From Morganella psychrotolerans (GTDB lineage Bacteria; Pseudomonadota; Gammaproteobacteria; Enterobacterales; Enterobacteriaceae), in the NCBI RefSeq assembly GCF_001676155.1, contig NZ_LZEW01000023.1, forward strand, positions 186,001-250,000: a stretch of 64,000 bases of DNA. The letters run 5' to 3'. Both the position numbers and the translations under genes were made by a program. Position 1 is the stretch's first letter. Every line of letters begins with the position of its first letter. Below, one piece after another: positions 8,672 through 20,404 of the stretch. Below the pieces are notes generated by a model. That model was not told the DNA's origin. It saw nothing but the letters and a program-made list of their open reading frames with translations, and made no database searches.

Positions 8672-11600
8672 ATGAATTTCAGCCGCAGACAGTTCTTTAA
8701 GATTTGTGCGGGCGGGCTGGCCGGAACTACAGCCGCCGCGTTAGGCTTTATGCCGTCAGTAGCAATGTCTAATGTACGGGAATACAAATTACTCCGCTCG
8801 AAAGAGACCCGGAACACCTGTACCTACTGCTCAGTCGGGTGCGGATTGCTGATGTACAGCATAGGCGATGGTGCCATGAATGCTAAGTCTGCGATTTTCC
8901 ACGTCGAGGGTGACCCTGATCATCCGGTTAACCGCGGGGCATTATGCCCGAAAGGTGCCGGCTTACTTGATTATATCCACAGTAACAGCCGTCTGCGCTA
9001 CCCTGAATACCGGGCACCCGGCTCAGATAAGTGGCAGCGTATCAGCTGGGATGATGCCTTTGAACGCATCGCCCGTCTGATGAAAGCTGACCGTGATGCC
9101 AACTTCATTGAAAAAAACAACGAAGGCACCACAGTTAACCGCTGGCTGACAACGGGGATGCTTTGCGCTTCCGCTGCCAGTAATGAAACCGGCATGTTAA
9201 CCCAGAAATTTACCCGCTCCCTCGGGATGCTGGCAGTTGATAACCAAGCGCGTGTCTGACACGGACCAACGGTAGCAAGTCTTGCTCCAACATTTGGTCG
9301 CGGTGCGATGACCAACCACTGGGTTGATATCAAAAATGCCAATGTCGTTGTGGTCATGGGCGGGAATGCGGCAGAAGCGCATCCTGTCGGATTCCGCTGG
9401 GCGATGGAAGCTAAAAATAATAACGATGCTACGCTGATCGTGGTTGACCCGCGCTTTACGCGGACAGCCTCCGTAGCGGATCATTATATTCCTATCCGTT
9501 CGGGTACTGATATTACCTTCCTTTCCGGGGTTATTCTGTATCTGACACAGAACGGGAAATTCCATGACGAGTATGTGCGCCATTATACCAATGCCGCATT
9601 ACTGGTTCGTGAGGATTTCACTTTTGATGACGGCTTATTCAGTGGTTATGATGCTGAAAAACGCCGCTATGACAAAGCAACCTGGAACTACCAGTTTGAT
9701 GAAAATGGTCATGCGCTGCGAGATGATACACTTGAAAACCCGCGCTGTGTCTGGAACCTGATGAAAGAACACGTATCCCGCTATACGCCGGATATGGTTG
9801 AGAAAATCTGCGGTACACCAAAAGCAGATTTCCTTAAAGTGTGCGAAATCCTGGCCTCTACCAGCCCGGCGAACCGCGCAGCCACGTTCCTGTATGCCTT
9901 AGGCTGGACTCAGCACACCGTTGGTGCGCAGAACATCCGTACTATGGCAATGATCCAGTTACTGCTCGGAAATATGGGTGTGGCAGGCGGCGGTGTTAAC
10001 GCCCTGCGTGGTCACTCAAATATCCAGGGGCTGACTGATCTCGGTCTGCTTTCCACCAGCCTGCCGGGTTATCTGACACTGCCGTCAGAGAAACAAACGG
10101 ATATCACCAGCTACCTGAAAGCGAATACGCCGAAAGCGACACTGCCGAACCAGGTGAATTACTGGAGCAACTATCCTAAGTTCTTCGTCAGTCTGATGAA
10201 ATCCTTCTATGGTGATGCGGCTACGCCGGAAAACCAGTGGGGTTATGACTGGCTGCCGAAATGGGATCAGGCATATGACGTGCTGAAGTATTTCGACATG
10301 ATGAACCACGATGAAATCACCGGTTATATCTGTCAGGGCTTCAACCCGGTTGCGTCCTTCCCGGATAAAAACAAAGTCGTCGGCTGCCTGAGCAAACTGA
10401 AATACCTGATAACTATCGATCCGCTGGTAACAGAAACCTCGAATTTCTGGCAGAACCACGGTGAGATGAATGATGTGGATACCGCGTCAATTCAGACAGA
10501 AGTGTTCCGCCTGCCATCCACTTGTTTTGCTGAGGAAGATGGTTCGATTGCCAACTCCGGACGCTGGTTACAGTGGCACTGGAAAGCAGCGGATGCCCCG
10601 GGCGAAGCGCGCAACGATGGTCAGATCCTTGCCGGTATTCTTTATAAGATCCGTGAATTATATGAAGAAGAAGGCGGTAAAGGCGTTGATCAACTGATGA
10701 AGATGTCGTGGGATTACAAACGTAAATTCCACCCGGAATCTGATGAAGTTGCCCGCGAAAATAACGGTGTTGCTCTGGAAGATCTTTTTGATGCCGACGG
10801 TAATCTGCTGGCGAAAAAAGGCTCACTTCTCAGCACCTTTGCACACCTGCGCGATGATGGTACCACCGCGTCTTCCTGCTGGATCTACACCGGCAGCTGG
10901 ACGGAGAAAGGTAACCAGATGGCGAACCGGGATAACAGTGATCCTTCCGGTATCGGCAACACACTGGGCTGGGCATGGGCATGGCCGCTGAACCGCCGCG
11001 TTATCTACAACCGCGCGTCTGCTGATCCGCAGGGTAAACCGTGGGATAAAAACCGCGTGCTTATCGAGTGGAACGGCAAGAAATGGGTCGGTAACGATAT
11101 CCCTGACTTCAACACCTCGGCACCGGAAGTCGGAACAGGGCCGTTTATCATGCAACCGGAAGGCTTAGGCCGCCTGTTTGCTATCGATAAAATGGCGGAA
11201 GGTCCGTTCCCGGAACATTATGAGCCGTTTGAAACACCACTCGGGACGAACCCGCTTCACCCGAATGTGATTTCTAACCCGGCCGCCCGTATCTTTGAAG
11301 ATGACAAAAAACGCCTGGGCAGCCATACCGAGTTCCCGTATGTGGGGACGACGTACCGCCTGACCGAGCATTTCCATACCTGGACCAAGCACGCGCGGCT
11401 TAATGCTATCGCGCAGCCGGAACAGTTTGTCGAAATCAGTGAAACACTGGGTGAAGCCAAAGGGATCAGCAGTGGCGATAAAGTGAAAGTCAGCAGCAAA
11501 CGCGGCTTTATCCGCGCCGTTGCCGTCGTCACAGCGCGCCTGCAAACTCTGATGGTGGACGGAAAACCAATCGAAACAGTCGGGATCCCGATTCACTGGG

Positions 11601-11719
11601 GCTTTGAAGGTGCGACACAAAAAGGCTTTATCGCCAATACACTGACGCCGGGAGTCGGTGACGCCAACTCGCAAACGCCTGAATTTAAAGCGTTCTTAGT
11701 TAACATCGAGAAGGCGTAA
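8672..11719 (+). CDS. fdnG: Formate dehydrogenase-N catalytic subunit, selenoprotein
   Basis: A 1015-residue periplasmic molybdenum selenoenzyme that oxidises formate to CO2 and feeds electrons to nitrate respiration. The reading frame is continuous through an in-frame TGA at 9257-9259, which encodes selenocysteine 196 in ARV-U-HGPTVASLAP. Total length equals E. coli FdnG. The Tat signal SRRQFFK is at residues 4-10. The [4Fe-4S] motif is CTYCSVGCGLL followed by a later GALCPKG. Start: ATG with GAGG a few bases upstream. Read naively it would be two ORFs (8672-9259 and 9308-11719). Expression needs SelA, SelB, SelC and SelD, which are not in this window. Confidence 0.98.
9257..9300 (+). promoter_or_regulatory. 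Bacterial SECIS element of fdnG
   Basis: Immediately after the UGA, GACCAA (9264-9269) pairs with TTGGTC (9294-9299), and AGCAA (74-78 of the 92xx block) pairs with TTGCT around a GTC apical loop. A stem-loop with GU in the apical loop directly 3' of the UGA is what SelB recognises. The nucleotide sequence here is almost that of E. coli fdnG, more conserved than the protein alone would require. Confidence 0.9.
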
Positions 11720-11728
11720 GGAGGAATT

Positions 11729-12622
11729 ATGTCCATGCAATCTCAAGACATTATCAAACGTTCTGCGACTAACAGCATAACGCCACCTCCGCAGGCGCGC
11801 GACGACAAACTTGAAGTCGCAAAGCTTATCGACGTCACTACCTGTATCGGCTGTAAAGCCTGTCAGGTGGCGTGTTCTGAGTGGAATGATATCCGTGATG
11901 AAGTCGGATTCTGTACCGGGGTTTATGATAACCCGACGGATCTGAGTGCCAAATCCTGGACGGTCATGCGGTTCAGCGAAACCAAAGAAAACGGCAAGCT
12001 GGAGTGGCTTATCCGCAAGGATGGCTGCATGCACTGTACAGACCCGGGCTGCCTGAAAGCCTGTCCGTCTGCCGGCGCAATCATTCAGTACGCCAATGGT
12101 ATCGTTGATTTTCAGTCAGAGCACTGTATCGGTTGCGGTTACTGTATTGCGGGCTGCCCGTTCAATATTCCGCGCCTCAATCCGAAAGACAACAGAGTGT
12201 ACAAATGTACTCTCTGTGTTGACCGGGTCACCGTGGGTCAGGAACCGGCATGTGTCAAAACCTGCCCGACCGGCGCAATTCATTTCGGCACCAAAGCAGA
12301 CATGCTGGAAGTGGCGGATGAACGCGTGCAGAAACTGAAAAAACGCGGGTTTGCCAATGCGGGTGTTTATAACCCGGAAGGTGTCGGCGGTACACACGTC
12401 ATGTATGTATTGCAACATGCGGATAACCCGGAGCTCTATCACGGATTGCCGAAAGATCCGCAAATAGATACCCCGATCGACCTCTGGAAAGGCGTATTGA
12501 AACCGCTGTCTGCCATCGGGTTTATCGCCACGTTTGCCGGGCTGGTCTTCCACTATGTGGGGATAGGGCCGAATAAAGAAGTGAGCGATGAAGAAGAAGA
12601 TGAGGAAAACCATCATGAGTAA
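11729..12622 (+). CDS. fdnH: Formate dehydrogenase-N iron-sulfur subunit
   Basis: A 297-residue subunit with four [4Fe-4S] cluster motifs ([49 protein letters not shown]...CVKTCP). A single C-terminal membrane helix (about residues 250-272, [20 protein letters not shown]) anchors it on the periplasmic side. The ATG has a strong AAGGAGG site. It is 9 bases after fdnG and overlaps fdnI by 8 bases. Confidence 0.97.
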   Translation: MSMQSQDIIKRSATNSITPPPQARDDKLEVAKLIDVTTCIGCKACQVACSEWNDIRDEVGFCTGVYDNPTDLSAKSWTVMRFSETKENGKLEWLIRKDGCMHCTDPGCLKACPSAGAIIQYANGIVDFQSEHCIGCGYCIAGCPFNIPRLNPKDNRVYKCTLCVDRVTVGQEPACVKTCPTGAIHFGTKADMLEVADERVQKLKKRGFANAGVYNPEGVGGTHVMYVLQHADNPELYHGLPKDPQIDTPIDLWKGVLKPLSAIGFIATFAGLVFHYVGIGPNKEVSDEEEDEENHHE

Positions 12623-13274
12623 GAAAAAAAGCAAAATGATCCTGCGCACAAAGTTTGTTGATCGTGCCTGTCACTGGACCGTGGTTATCTGCTTTTTTAT
12701 GGTTTCCTTATCCGGTATTGCTTTGTTCTTCCCGACACTGCAATGGCTGACTGAGACGTTCGGGACACCACAGATGGGGCGTATTCTGCACCCGTTCTTT
12801 GGTGTACTTATTTTCTTCGTGCTGATGTTTATGTTTTTCCGCTTCGTCAAACACAATATTCCTGACCGCGAAGATATCTCGTGGGTTAAAAATATTGTGG
12901 AAGTGCTGAAAGGCAATGAACACAATGTGGCACGGGTCGGTAAATACAACGCCGGACAAAAAATGATGTTCTGGAGCATTATGAGCATGATTTTTGTGCT
13001 GCTTGCCACCGGTATTGTCATCTGGCGTCCGTACTTCGCGCACTACTTCCCGATGTGGATGATCCGCTGGAGCCTGCTGATTCATGCGGCTGCCGCTATC
13101 ATTCTGATCCACGCCATCCTGATCCATATGTATATGGCATTCTGGGTGAAAGGATCGATTAAAGGAATGGTTGAAGGCAAAGTCAGCCGCCGCTGGGCGA
13201 AGAAACATCACCCGCGCTGGTATGAAGAAGTCGAAGCTAAAGAAGCCGCTGAAGACGCAAAACAGCAGAAGTAA
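12615..13274 (+). CDS. fdnI: Formate dehydrogenase-N cytochrome b556 subunit
   Basis: A 219-residue membrane subunit with four hydrophobic helices and heme-ligand histidines (for example CHWTVV near the N-terminus and [19 protein letters not shown]). It passes electrons from FdnH to menaquinone. The start is set at the ATG of [10 protein letters not shown], matching E. coli FdnI and overlapping the fdnH stop. The longer in-frame start at 12588 lies inside fdnH and is rejected. Confidence 0.96.
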   Translation: MSKKKSKMILRTKFVDRACHWTVVICFFMVSLSGIALFFPTLQWLTETFGTPQMGRILHPFFGVLIFFVLMFMFFRFVKHNIPDREDISWVKNIVEVLKGNEHNVARVGKYNAGQKMMFWSIMSMIFVLLATGIVIWRPYFAHYFPMWMIRWSLLIHAAAAIILIHAILIHMYMAFWVKGSIKGMVEGKVSRRWAKKHHPRWYEEVEAKEAAEDAKQQK

Positions 13275-13295
13275 GCTGTTGGAGCTGTAAATGTG

Positions 13296-13343
13296 AACTG
13301 CGCCGCAAACGTTCAAAACAACGGATGTGGCGCAGTTTTTTTT
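13296..13343 (+). terminator. Terminator of fdnGHI
   Basis: Stem AACTGCGCC / GGCGCAGTT closed over a long loop, then a run of eight T, 22 bases after the fdnI stop. Confidence 0.85.
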
Positions 13344-13404
13344 ATGCTTTACTTCCTGACTCAGGATAAAGCATTCAGCACAATACAGCGGATAAATCAG
13401 CAGA

Positions 13405-14022
13405 ATGAATAAGTACCATGTATCAAATAGTGAAGGTAGATTTGCAGCGGGTTCAGACGATGATGTTTTAGAAAACAAGCTTCTGTTATCTGAAGCCGAT
13501 GATATTAACGATGCCGAGTTGGTATTACTGGAAAAACTTTATCAGATGGTTTTCAGTACTGCATTTCCTGCCGGAAAAATTACAGTAGCGCTCATAAAAC
13601 AGTGGCACCGTCAGTGGCTGGGAAATATTTATGACTGGGCAGGGCAAATACGGACGGTTAATATCAGTAAAGGTAATTTCATGTTCGCGCCTGCGGGCAG
13701 AATCACAGGGCTGCTTACACAGCTCGAAAAAGAGTACCTGAATAAATATACACCCTGTACAGGAATGTCTCGTGAGCAGGTTATTGAAGCAATTGCGGTA
13801 GTACACACAGAACTTATTCTGATCCATCCGTTTCGTGAAGGAAACGGCCGTTTATCCCGCCTTCTTGCTGATGTTATGGCTGTTCAGGGCGGACTATATC
13901 CGCTGGATTACGACAGTTGGAAACAAAACCCGCCACACTATATTTCTGCTATCCACGCGGCATTAAATCTGAATTATGAACCAATGAAATATTGGGTTAA
14001 TGAAGCACTGAAAAAAGACTAA
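13405..14022 (+). CDS. Fic-domain protein, probable AMP-transferase
   Basis: A 205-residue Fic protein with the complete catalytic loop HPFREGNGRLSR at residues 141-152 (catalytic His141), so it should transfer AMP or another nucleotide to a target protein. The N-terminal part (MNKYHVSNSEGRF...) resembles the group of single-domain Fic proteins rather than E. coli Fic. I saw no inhibitory (S/T)xxxE(G/N) helix within the protein itself. Its stop codon overlaps the stop of a small convergent gene. The surroundings are otherwise housekeeping genes. Target unknown. Confidence 0.85.
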   Translation: MNKYHVSNSEGRFAAGSDDDVLENKLLLSEADDINDAELVLLEKLYQMVFSTAFPAGKITVALIKQWHRQWLGNIYDWAGQIRTVNISKGNFMFAPAGRITGLLTQLEKEYLNKYTPCTGMSREQVIEAIAVVHTELILIHPFREGNGRLSRLLADVMAVQGGLYPLDYDSWKQNPPHYISAIHAALNLNYEPMKYWVNEALKKD

Positions 14023-14189
14023 ACCGCCAATCTGAGGTGAGCATACCTTTCACGTTTTTCCTTCAGGGCATCTGCCAGACTTCGGGACTCCTGTCCGGTC
14101 TCAACCGCCGTGGACGTCACTACAGCCCGGATCAATTGCTCACTATCGGGCATTATCAGTGCATGTTGTGTTTTCTTACTGTTTTTCAT
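14019..14189 (-). CDS. Small protein convergent with fic, possible antitoxin
   Basis: A 56-residue charged protein ending in a helical stretch (SLADALKEKRERYAHL). The ATG is preceded by a near-perfect GGAGG with good spacing, which makes it more credible than a random ORF. Its stop overlaps the fic stop by 4 bases on the opposite strand. Fic toxins often have small antitoxins, but those usually lie upstream on the same strand and carry (S/T)xxxE(G/N). The closest match here, STAVET, lacks the final G or N. Function unproven. Confidence 0.5.
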   Translation of the reverse strand: MKNSKKTQHALIMPDSEQLIRAVVTSTAVETGQESRSLADALKEKRERYAHLRLAV

Positions 14190-14225
14190 TTTTCCTCCGG
14201 GCACAATGACACACCTGAGCATAAT

Positions 14226-14250
14226 ACCATTGCACATAATCCGCAATGGT
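14226..14250. promoter_or_regulatory. Inverted repeat upstream of the small gene next to fic
   Basis: ACCATTGC and GCAATGGT form a perfect 8-bp inverted repeat with a 9-base spacer, 37 bases upstream of the 56-residue gene. It could be an operator, or a hairpin in read-through RNA. No T run follows, so a terminator is unlikely. Confidence 0.4.
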
Positions 14251-14261
14251 CACTGAAAAAA

Positions 14262-14287
14262 CAAAACCCGCCAAAAGGCGGGTTTTG
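14262..14287 (-). terminator. Terminator of mrcB
   Basis: Perfect 11-bp stem CAAAACCCGCC / GGCGGGTTTTG with an AAAA loop, T-rich on the minus strand after the stem. It is 31 bases past the mrcB stop. Confidence 0.85.
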
Positions 14288-14318
14288 AGAACTCACGACA
14301 CTTCCCTGTGCGCAGTAA

Positions 14319-16832
14319 TTACTGATCAAACATCTCTTTTAACCAGCCGGGTGCTTCTTCGCCGGACTGAGGTTCCTGCTGTACAGGCGCCGCCTGCTGT
14401 CCGCACAGTGCCTGGGCATCTGTGGTCCAGACCGGCAGGGTACGGGTGACACCCACGCCGTTACAGACAAAATTGCCGTCAGCATTAACCGACATATCAG
14501 CAATATCTTCCGGCGGATTCAGGTTCAGCGCCAGCGGTGGCTGATTATCCAGATAACGGGCATAGAGCACCAGCGCACCAGAGCCGCCGTACAGACCGGA
14601 CGGACTGTTGTCATCCAGTCCCATCCAGGACACAGTGACCTCTTTACCGTCGATACCGACAAACCAACTGTCACGCATTTCGTTGGTAGTCCCGGTTTTC
14701 CCCGCCAGATTATATTTACCGAATTTCGGTCCTAACCGGCGGGCAGCCGTGCCGCGCACCACAACCTGCTGCATACCATATAAGGTCAGATAAGCCGCCT
14801 GTGGTGCAACCGCGCGCTGTGCCTGCGGGAAGCTCTGGTAAATCACTGTACCGTCTTCTGCGATAACAGAACGCAGTGCTGATAATGTTGCCCGGTTACC
14901 ACCGCTGCCGATAGTCTGGAACAGTTGCGAAACCTGCAACGGTGTCAGGTTAACCGCACCCAGCAGCATTGCCGGGATCTTCTGTATGTTTTTCGCCGGT
15001 GCGCCGAGGCGGATAAAGGTATCCGCTACCGCATCCAGCCCGACCGCCATACCCAGGTTGACTGTCGGCACGTTAATAGAGCGGGCAAGCCCGTCAATCA
15101 GCATGACGCGTCCACGGAACTGGCGATCATCATTGCGTGGCGACCAGGTACCGCCGCCGCCCGGAACCTGAATGGTCAGCGGATTATCATCCAGCCAGGT
15201 ATTCAGACGGAAAGTATCCGGATTTCCCAGCGCCGTCAGATACGTCATCGGTTTTGCCAGCGAGCCGATAGAGCGCTCTGCCGCCATTGCACGGTTAAAC
15301 CCGGCAAACTGCGGCTGAGAGCCGCCGACCATGGCGCGGACTTCCCCGCTTATCCGGTCAACGATAACCATCGCCCCTTCCAGAGCCGGTTTTTTCCGTT
15401 CTGCACGGATAGCTTTAATCCCTTCTTCCACGGCATTTTCAGCCGCATCCTGCGATACCGGATCCAGCGTGGTGAAAATTTTCACGCCGGAGAGATCATC
15501 CACTTTATCACCCAGCTTCTCACGCAGTTCCTGGCGGACCAGTTGCATAAAGGCCGGTTGCGGTGTGATAACCCCGCTTTTTTCTTTCACACCCAGCGGA
15601 CGGGCGCTCAGGACATCATACATATCCTGATCAATAACATTGCCCTGTGTCTGCAACAGTTTAAGCACCACATTACGGCGCTCAAGGGCATTTTGCGGAT
15701 TACGCCACGGGTTGTAATACGACGCACCTTTAACCATCCCCACCAGCAATGCAACCTGGTCAAGACTCAGTTCATCCACCGGACGCCCGAAATAGTAAAG
15801 GCTTGCCAGCGGGAAGCCGCGGATTTGCTCATCACCGCTCTGCCCCAGATACACTTCATTCAGATACAGTTCAAGGATGCGATCTTTGTCGTAGCGGTAA
15901 TCCATAATGAGCGCCATATAGGCTTCATTTGCTTTACGTACCAGTGTCCGCTCATTCGATAAGAAGAGGTTTTTCACCAGTTGCTGTGTCAGAGTACTGC
16001 CGCCCTGTACCGCGCGTCCGGCGGTCAGGTTTGCCAGTAAAGCACGCCCGATGGAGGTAATGCTTATCCCGTCATGCTCATAGAAATTACGATCTTCTGT
16101 GACCAGCAAGGCTTTTACCAGTACATCAGGGAAACCGTTACGGGCAAGGAACAACCGCTGCTCACCATTTGCAGATTGCAGCATGGTAATCAGTTTCGGA
16201 TCGAGGCGGAAGAAGCCGAATTCACGACCGTTATCCACATTTTCGATTTTTTCCAGCCCGCCGGCGCCGAAGACCAGACGTGCGTTAATCTGCCCTTCTT
16301 TACTGTCAGGGAAGTCAAACGGGCGGCGGTGCAACTGAATCGTATTGCCGTTAACGGTAAATTCACCGGCGCTGGTAATTTTAGTCACCTGGCGGTACTG
16401 CATACCTTCCAGCAGTTTCACCATCTCTTTCTGGCTGTAATCCATGCCCGGCTCAAGATTCACGGTACGCCCGTAAACCGCCGCAGGCAGATCCCAGACT
16501 TTACCATCCAGCCGCTCACTGATTTTACTGGCCAGATACACGCCGTAAATTCCCAGCAGTACCGCCATGACAACACCAATCTTGACAAGGAACCAGATCC
16601 AGCGCCAGCGGCGCTTAGGCGGCTTGTTTTTGCGCCCTTTTTTACTCATACGAGCGGTTTCCTCATCATCATAATCGTCATCATCTTCAGGCTCGTCATC
16701 CGTAAATTCATCGTCATACTCATAATCGTCGTCATAATCCGCGTCCCGGCGACGGCGGTCTGAGCGCCTTTTCTTACCGGCAGCGGCTTTTTTGCCACTG
16801 CGGCCGGTGCGTTCACGATCAAAATCAGACAT
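14319..16832 (-). CDS. mrcB: Penicillin-binding protein 1B
   Basis: An 837-residue bifunctional peptidoglycan synthase. The cytoplasmic tail is very acidic and basic in blocks (residues 1-75), followed by one membrane helix (about 76-98), a UB2H region, a GT51 glycosyltransferase with [11 protein letters not shown] (Glu246), and a transpeptidase with SLAK (Ser524) and KTGTTNE. LpoB would be its activator. The upstream gap of about 130 bases separates it from hrpB on the same strand. Order mrcB-hrpB matches E. coli. Confidence 0.97.
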   Translation of the reverse strand: MSDFDRERTGRSGKKAAAGKKRRSDRRRRDADYDDDYEYDDEFTDDEPEDDDDYDDEETARMSKKGRKNKPPKRRWRWIWFLVKIGVVMAVLLGIYGVYLASKISERLDGKVWDLPAAVYGRTVNLEPGMDYSQKEMVKLLEGMQYRQVTKITSAGEFTVNGNTIQLHRRPFDFPDSKEGQINARLVFGAGGLEKIENVDNGREFGFFRLDPKLITMLQSANGEQRLFLARNGFPDVLVKALLVTEDRNFYEHDGISITSIGRALLANLTAGRAVQGGSTLTQQLVKNLFLSNERTLVRKANEAYMALIMDYRYDKDRILELYLNEVYLGQSGDEQIRGFPLASLYYFGRPVDELSLDQVALLVGMVKGASYYNPWRNPQNALERRNVVLKLLQTQGNVIDQDMYDVLSARPLGVKEKSGVITPQPAFMQLVRQELREKLGDKVDDLSGVKIFTTLDPVSQDAAENAVEEGIKAIRAERKKPALEGAMVIVDRISGEVRAMVGGSQPQFAGFNRAMAAERSIGSLAKPMTYLTALGNPDTFRLNTWLDDNPLTIQVPGGGGTWSPRNDDRQFRGRVMLIDGLARSINVPTVNLGMAVGLDAVADTFIRLGAPAKNIQKIPAMLLGAVNLTPLQVSQLFQTIGSGGNRATLSALRSVIAEDGTVIYQSFPQAQRAVAPQAAYLTLYGMQQVVVRGTAARRLGPKFGKYNLAGKTGTTNEMRDSWFVGIDGKEVTVSWMGLDDNSPSGLYGGSGALVLYARYLDNQPPLALNLNPPEDIADMSVNADGNFVCNGVGVTRTLPVWTTDAQALCGQQAAPVQQEPQSGEEAPGWLKEMFDQ

Positions 16833-16962
16833 GCTCTCTCCCGTCAGTCTGTCTGCCGCCGTCCGTTGTTACAGCGGGACAGGCGATATATATACCTGCT
16901 ATTGTCACCGATTCCGGCGACAGACACAGCAAAAATCGCGTTAAAAAAAGCAATCTTTGCAT

Positions 16963-19412
16963 TTACATAAACTTTTTTACACGCTTGGTCGGTTGCGCGT
17001 TTGCCGGATCATCAGGCCAGAAATGCTTGGGATAACGTCCTTTCATCTCTTTTTGTACCTCCCTGTAGCTCCCTGCCCAAAACGCTTTCAGGTCTGCGGT
17101 GACCTGAATCGGACGGTGCGCGGGAGACAGCAGACTGACTGTCACCGGCAGACGACCCTGCGCCACAGACGGTGTTTCACCCACACCATACATCTCCTGA
17201 ATACGTACTGCCATAACAGGTGGTTTATCTAATGTATATTCTACCGGGATCCGCGAGCCGGTGGGAACATCAAAATGGCGGGGAAACTGTGTATCCAGCC
17301 ACTGCTGCTGTGACCAGTCAAGACGCTGGCGCAATGCACCATACAGATCAATTCCCGCAAGCTGCTGCTGATTGCGCACATTATTCAGATAAGGAGAGAG
17401 CCAGACCGCAAGCGTTTCCCGTAGTGTTTCATCATCCCCTCCCGGCAGCGTTTTCTCCGGGAACCAGATTTTCGCTAACTGTAAGCGGATGAGCAACTGC
17501 TGACTCTCATCACGCCACGTCAGCACGGATAAACCCTGCTCGCCTATCCAGCCCAGCAAGGCTTCACGGACAATGTCAGCAGAGGGCGCAGCAAGTTGTC
17601 TGCGCTCAATAATCAGCTGACCGCAGGTGACTGCCCGCCACGCCTGCCATGTTCCGCGACTCTCATCACGGGTCAGCCGGTTCTCTGTTTTCAGCAGATG
17701 CGGGGCGATATCCTGCAATTGTGACAGTTCAAACGGCACTGCGCGCAGAATGCGCGCATTGGCATATTGTTCATTTTGTAAGATAAGCGGGGCTACCAGC
17801 CCGTTTTCATTGCCGAGCGGGCTGCTTTCATCTGTGACCGCACCCACGCCGTTTGCCAGCTGAAAAATACCAAAACGTCCGCGGTTACCGGCAATGCGAT
17901 CAGGAAATCCCTGTAATAAGGTGCGGCACAGCCAGTCATTGTCCGGCGGTTGTGCCGGTTTTCTGACCGGCAGCCCTGCGGCACTCAGTAATTGCTGAGC
18001 CCTCTTGTCCCAACGCGCAGACGGGTGAGTCAAATCATGCAGCAGGTTCCCGTTCCCCTCACGCGGCGGTTCTTCCAGTACGGCAATCAATCGTGCCGCC
18101 CAATAAATCTGCTGTGGAAATTCATTCAGCGTATATAACCACAATGCCGCATGGCGGGGCTCAGTACCGGCTCCCGCCATCGCTTCGCCTTTTGCCGTCA
18201 GCCCGCCCTGCGGCAGAAGGCAGCCACATCTGTCAGCAATTTTTGTGCAACGCGCACCGCAACCGCAGGAGGGGTATCAAGCCAGCACAGCTGAGAAACC
18301 TCACGGCAGCCCCACTGTGCCAGGTTCAGCATTAATCCGGATAAATCCGTGTGACAGATTTCCGGCTCACTGTGTGCCGCCGCCCGCTCTGCCTCCGCCT
18401 GCCCGCACAGATGCAGGCAAATCCCGGGACTCAGGCGCCCGGCACGTCCCGCGCGCTGAGTCATGGCGGCACGGCTTATCCGGCTGCGCACCAGACGGGT
18501 CAGCCCGCTGCGCGGATCAAACTGAGCCACTTTTTCCTGACAACTGTCCACCACCAGGGTGACACCTTCTATTGTCAGGCTGGTTTCCGCAATATTGGTT
18601 GCCAGTACAATTTTACGCATTCCCGCAGGCGGCGGTTCAATTGCCTTCTGCTGCTCATCAAGGGTGAGCGCCCCGTACAACGGGCAGATAAGTGTGTCCG
18701 CATCCGTTTTCCCGGTCAGTTGCTCTTGTAACCGGCAAATCTCAGCGCGTCCCGGCAAAAAGACCAGTACAGACCCGGACGCCTGCTGATACAACTGTAA
18801 TACATGACGGGCAACTTCGCTGATAAACGGCTGATGCGGATTGAGAGGCTGCCAGCGCCGCTCAACAGGGAATGCGCGGCCTTCGGCGGTGATCACTTCA
18901 GCATCCGGCAGCAGAGATAATAATTGTTCATTATTTAATGTGGCGGACATAATCAGCAGCCGCAAATCACTGCGCAGTGAAGATTGCACATCTAATAGTA
19001 GTGCAAGAGCGAGATCAGCCTGCAAACTGCGTTCATGAAATTCATCCAGAATAATAATATCTACGTCAGATAATTCCGGATCTTGCTGTAACATCCGGAC
19101 TAAAATGCCTTCTGTTACAACTTCTATTTGTGTCATTTTGCTGACCCGGGTTTCGCCGCGCATCCGGTAACCGACAGTCTCACCCACCTTTTCCCCGCGC
19201 TGTGATGCCAGCCGGTGCGCTACGCTGCGGGCCGCGATACGGCGGGGTTCCAGCATAATAATCCGCCCGGTAACTGATTCATCATCAAGCATAAGTAAGG
19301 GCAATACGGTGGACTTACCACTGCCGGTCGGTGCCTGTAATAATACCTGTGGCGCATGCCTGAGTGCGGCACTCAGCGCAGGGTAAATGTTACAAACGGG
19401 GGAATATGTCAC
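16963..19412 (-). pseudogene. hrpB: ATP-dependent helicase HrpB, split by a frameshift
   Basis: Two abutting reading frames together give one HrpB. The N-terminal 404 residues (GTG start at 19412) carry the DExH motor: APTGSGKST, DEFHERS, SATLNN, TQRAGRAGR. The C-terminal 405 residues (from 18180) end in REVQKEMKGRYPKHFWPDDPAN, typical of HrpB. The break is at about 18201-18210: the coding strand reads CAGGGCGGGCTGACG, and adding one G would restore FCRRGGLTAKGEAMAG. So one G seems missing from a G run. It is either a real pseudogene or a sequence error. HrpB is not essential in E. coli. Confidence 0.85.
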
Positions 19413-19504
19413 AAAAACCTCATCATCTTCTGCTTAACTTTCGACGCGCAACATTGTAGCATTGCCGCCCCCTGAAAAGTGCAATCACATTGACAGGAGT
19501 TGCT

Positions 19505-20215
19505 ATGGAGTTTCATCCCCCGTTACAGGCGGGGACGCTGATTCAGCGTTATAAGCGTTTTCTTGCGGATATTATCACGCAGGACGGCAGCACTATCACC
19601 ATTCATTGTGCCAATACCGGCGCGATGACGGGCTGCGCAACACCGGGTGATACGGTCTGGTATTCCGAATCCGCCAATGCGAAGCGCAAGTATCCGCACA
19701 GTTGGGAGCTGACACAGACGCAGGACGGACATCTGATTTGTGTTAATACCCTGAGGGCGAATCAGCTGGTGAGTGAAGCGCTGATGCAGTCGCAAATCCC
19801 GGAGCTTGCCGGGTATCAAACTCAGGCACAGGAAGTAAGATACGGCAGCGAAAACAGCCGGATAGATTTTTTACTGACGGATCAGCATAAAACGCCCTGC
19901 TACATTGAGGTAAAATCCGTCACATTGCTGGAAAACGAACAAGGTTATTTTCCCGATACCGTAACTTTACGTGGACAAAAACACTTACGTGAGTTACAAG
20001 CAATTGCTGAAGCGGGAAACCGTGCAGTTCTCTTTTTTGCTGTACTGCATTCAGGGATTGAGTCAGTATCAGGAGCCGCACACATTGATAAAAAATATTC
20101 ATCACTATTGCAGCAGGCAGTACTATCCGGAATGGAAATTATCTGCTACAAGATGCGCATAACACCGGATGGCATCAGGGTTGATGAAAAAATACCCTTT
20201 GTATTCACGGGGTGA
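19505..20215 (+). CDS. sfsA: DNA-binding protein / sugar fermentation stimulation protein SfsA
   Basis: A 236-residue SfsA protein with an OB-like N-terminal domain and a nuclease-like fold (SRIDFLLTD...[10 protein letters not shown] shows the typical acidic and lysine residues). Its role is poorly known; in E. coli overexpression stimulates maltose use. Start chosen at MEFHPPLQ, matching E. coli and preceded by AGGAG; an in-frame GTG or ATG 15 bases upstream is less likely. It is between hrpB and dksA as in E. coli, but the E. coli gene thpR is missing. Confidence 0.95.
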   Translation: MEFHPPLQAGTLIQRYKRFLADIITQDGSTITIHCANTGAMTGCATPGDTVWYSESANAKRKYPHSWELTQTQDGHLICVNTLRANQLVSEALMQSQIPELAGYQTQAQEVRYGSENSRIDFLLTDQHKTPCYIEVKSVTLLENEQGYFPDTVTLRGQKHLRELQAIAEAGNRAVLFFAVLHSGIESVSGAAHIDKKYSSLLQQAVLSGMEIICYKMRITPDGIRVDEKIPFVFTG

Positions 20216-20404
20216 ATATCAGTTTTTTTTTAATAATAAGTAGGATGTTTTGTTAGCTGTGGGCGAATAAACACGCTGTTCTTCACACCTTACAAAACTA
20301 ATGAGAACCAGGGTTGCATTACCCGTAATCATCTGCTATCAATAGCGACCTATTTTTTCCCCTCTAAGGGATATTGTCAGACATGCGTGTGTAGGAGAAG
20401 CATT

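Noticed and set aside
8672-11719. Two separate formate dehydrogenase genes (8672-9259 and 9308-11719)
   Set aside because: The TGA is in frame at the known selenocysteine position, a SECIS follows and the joined length equals FdnG.
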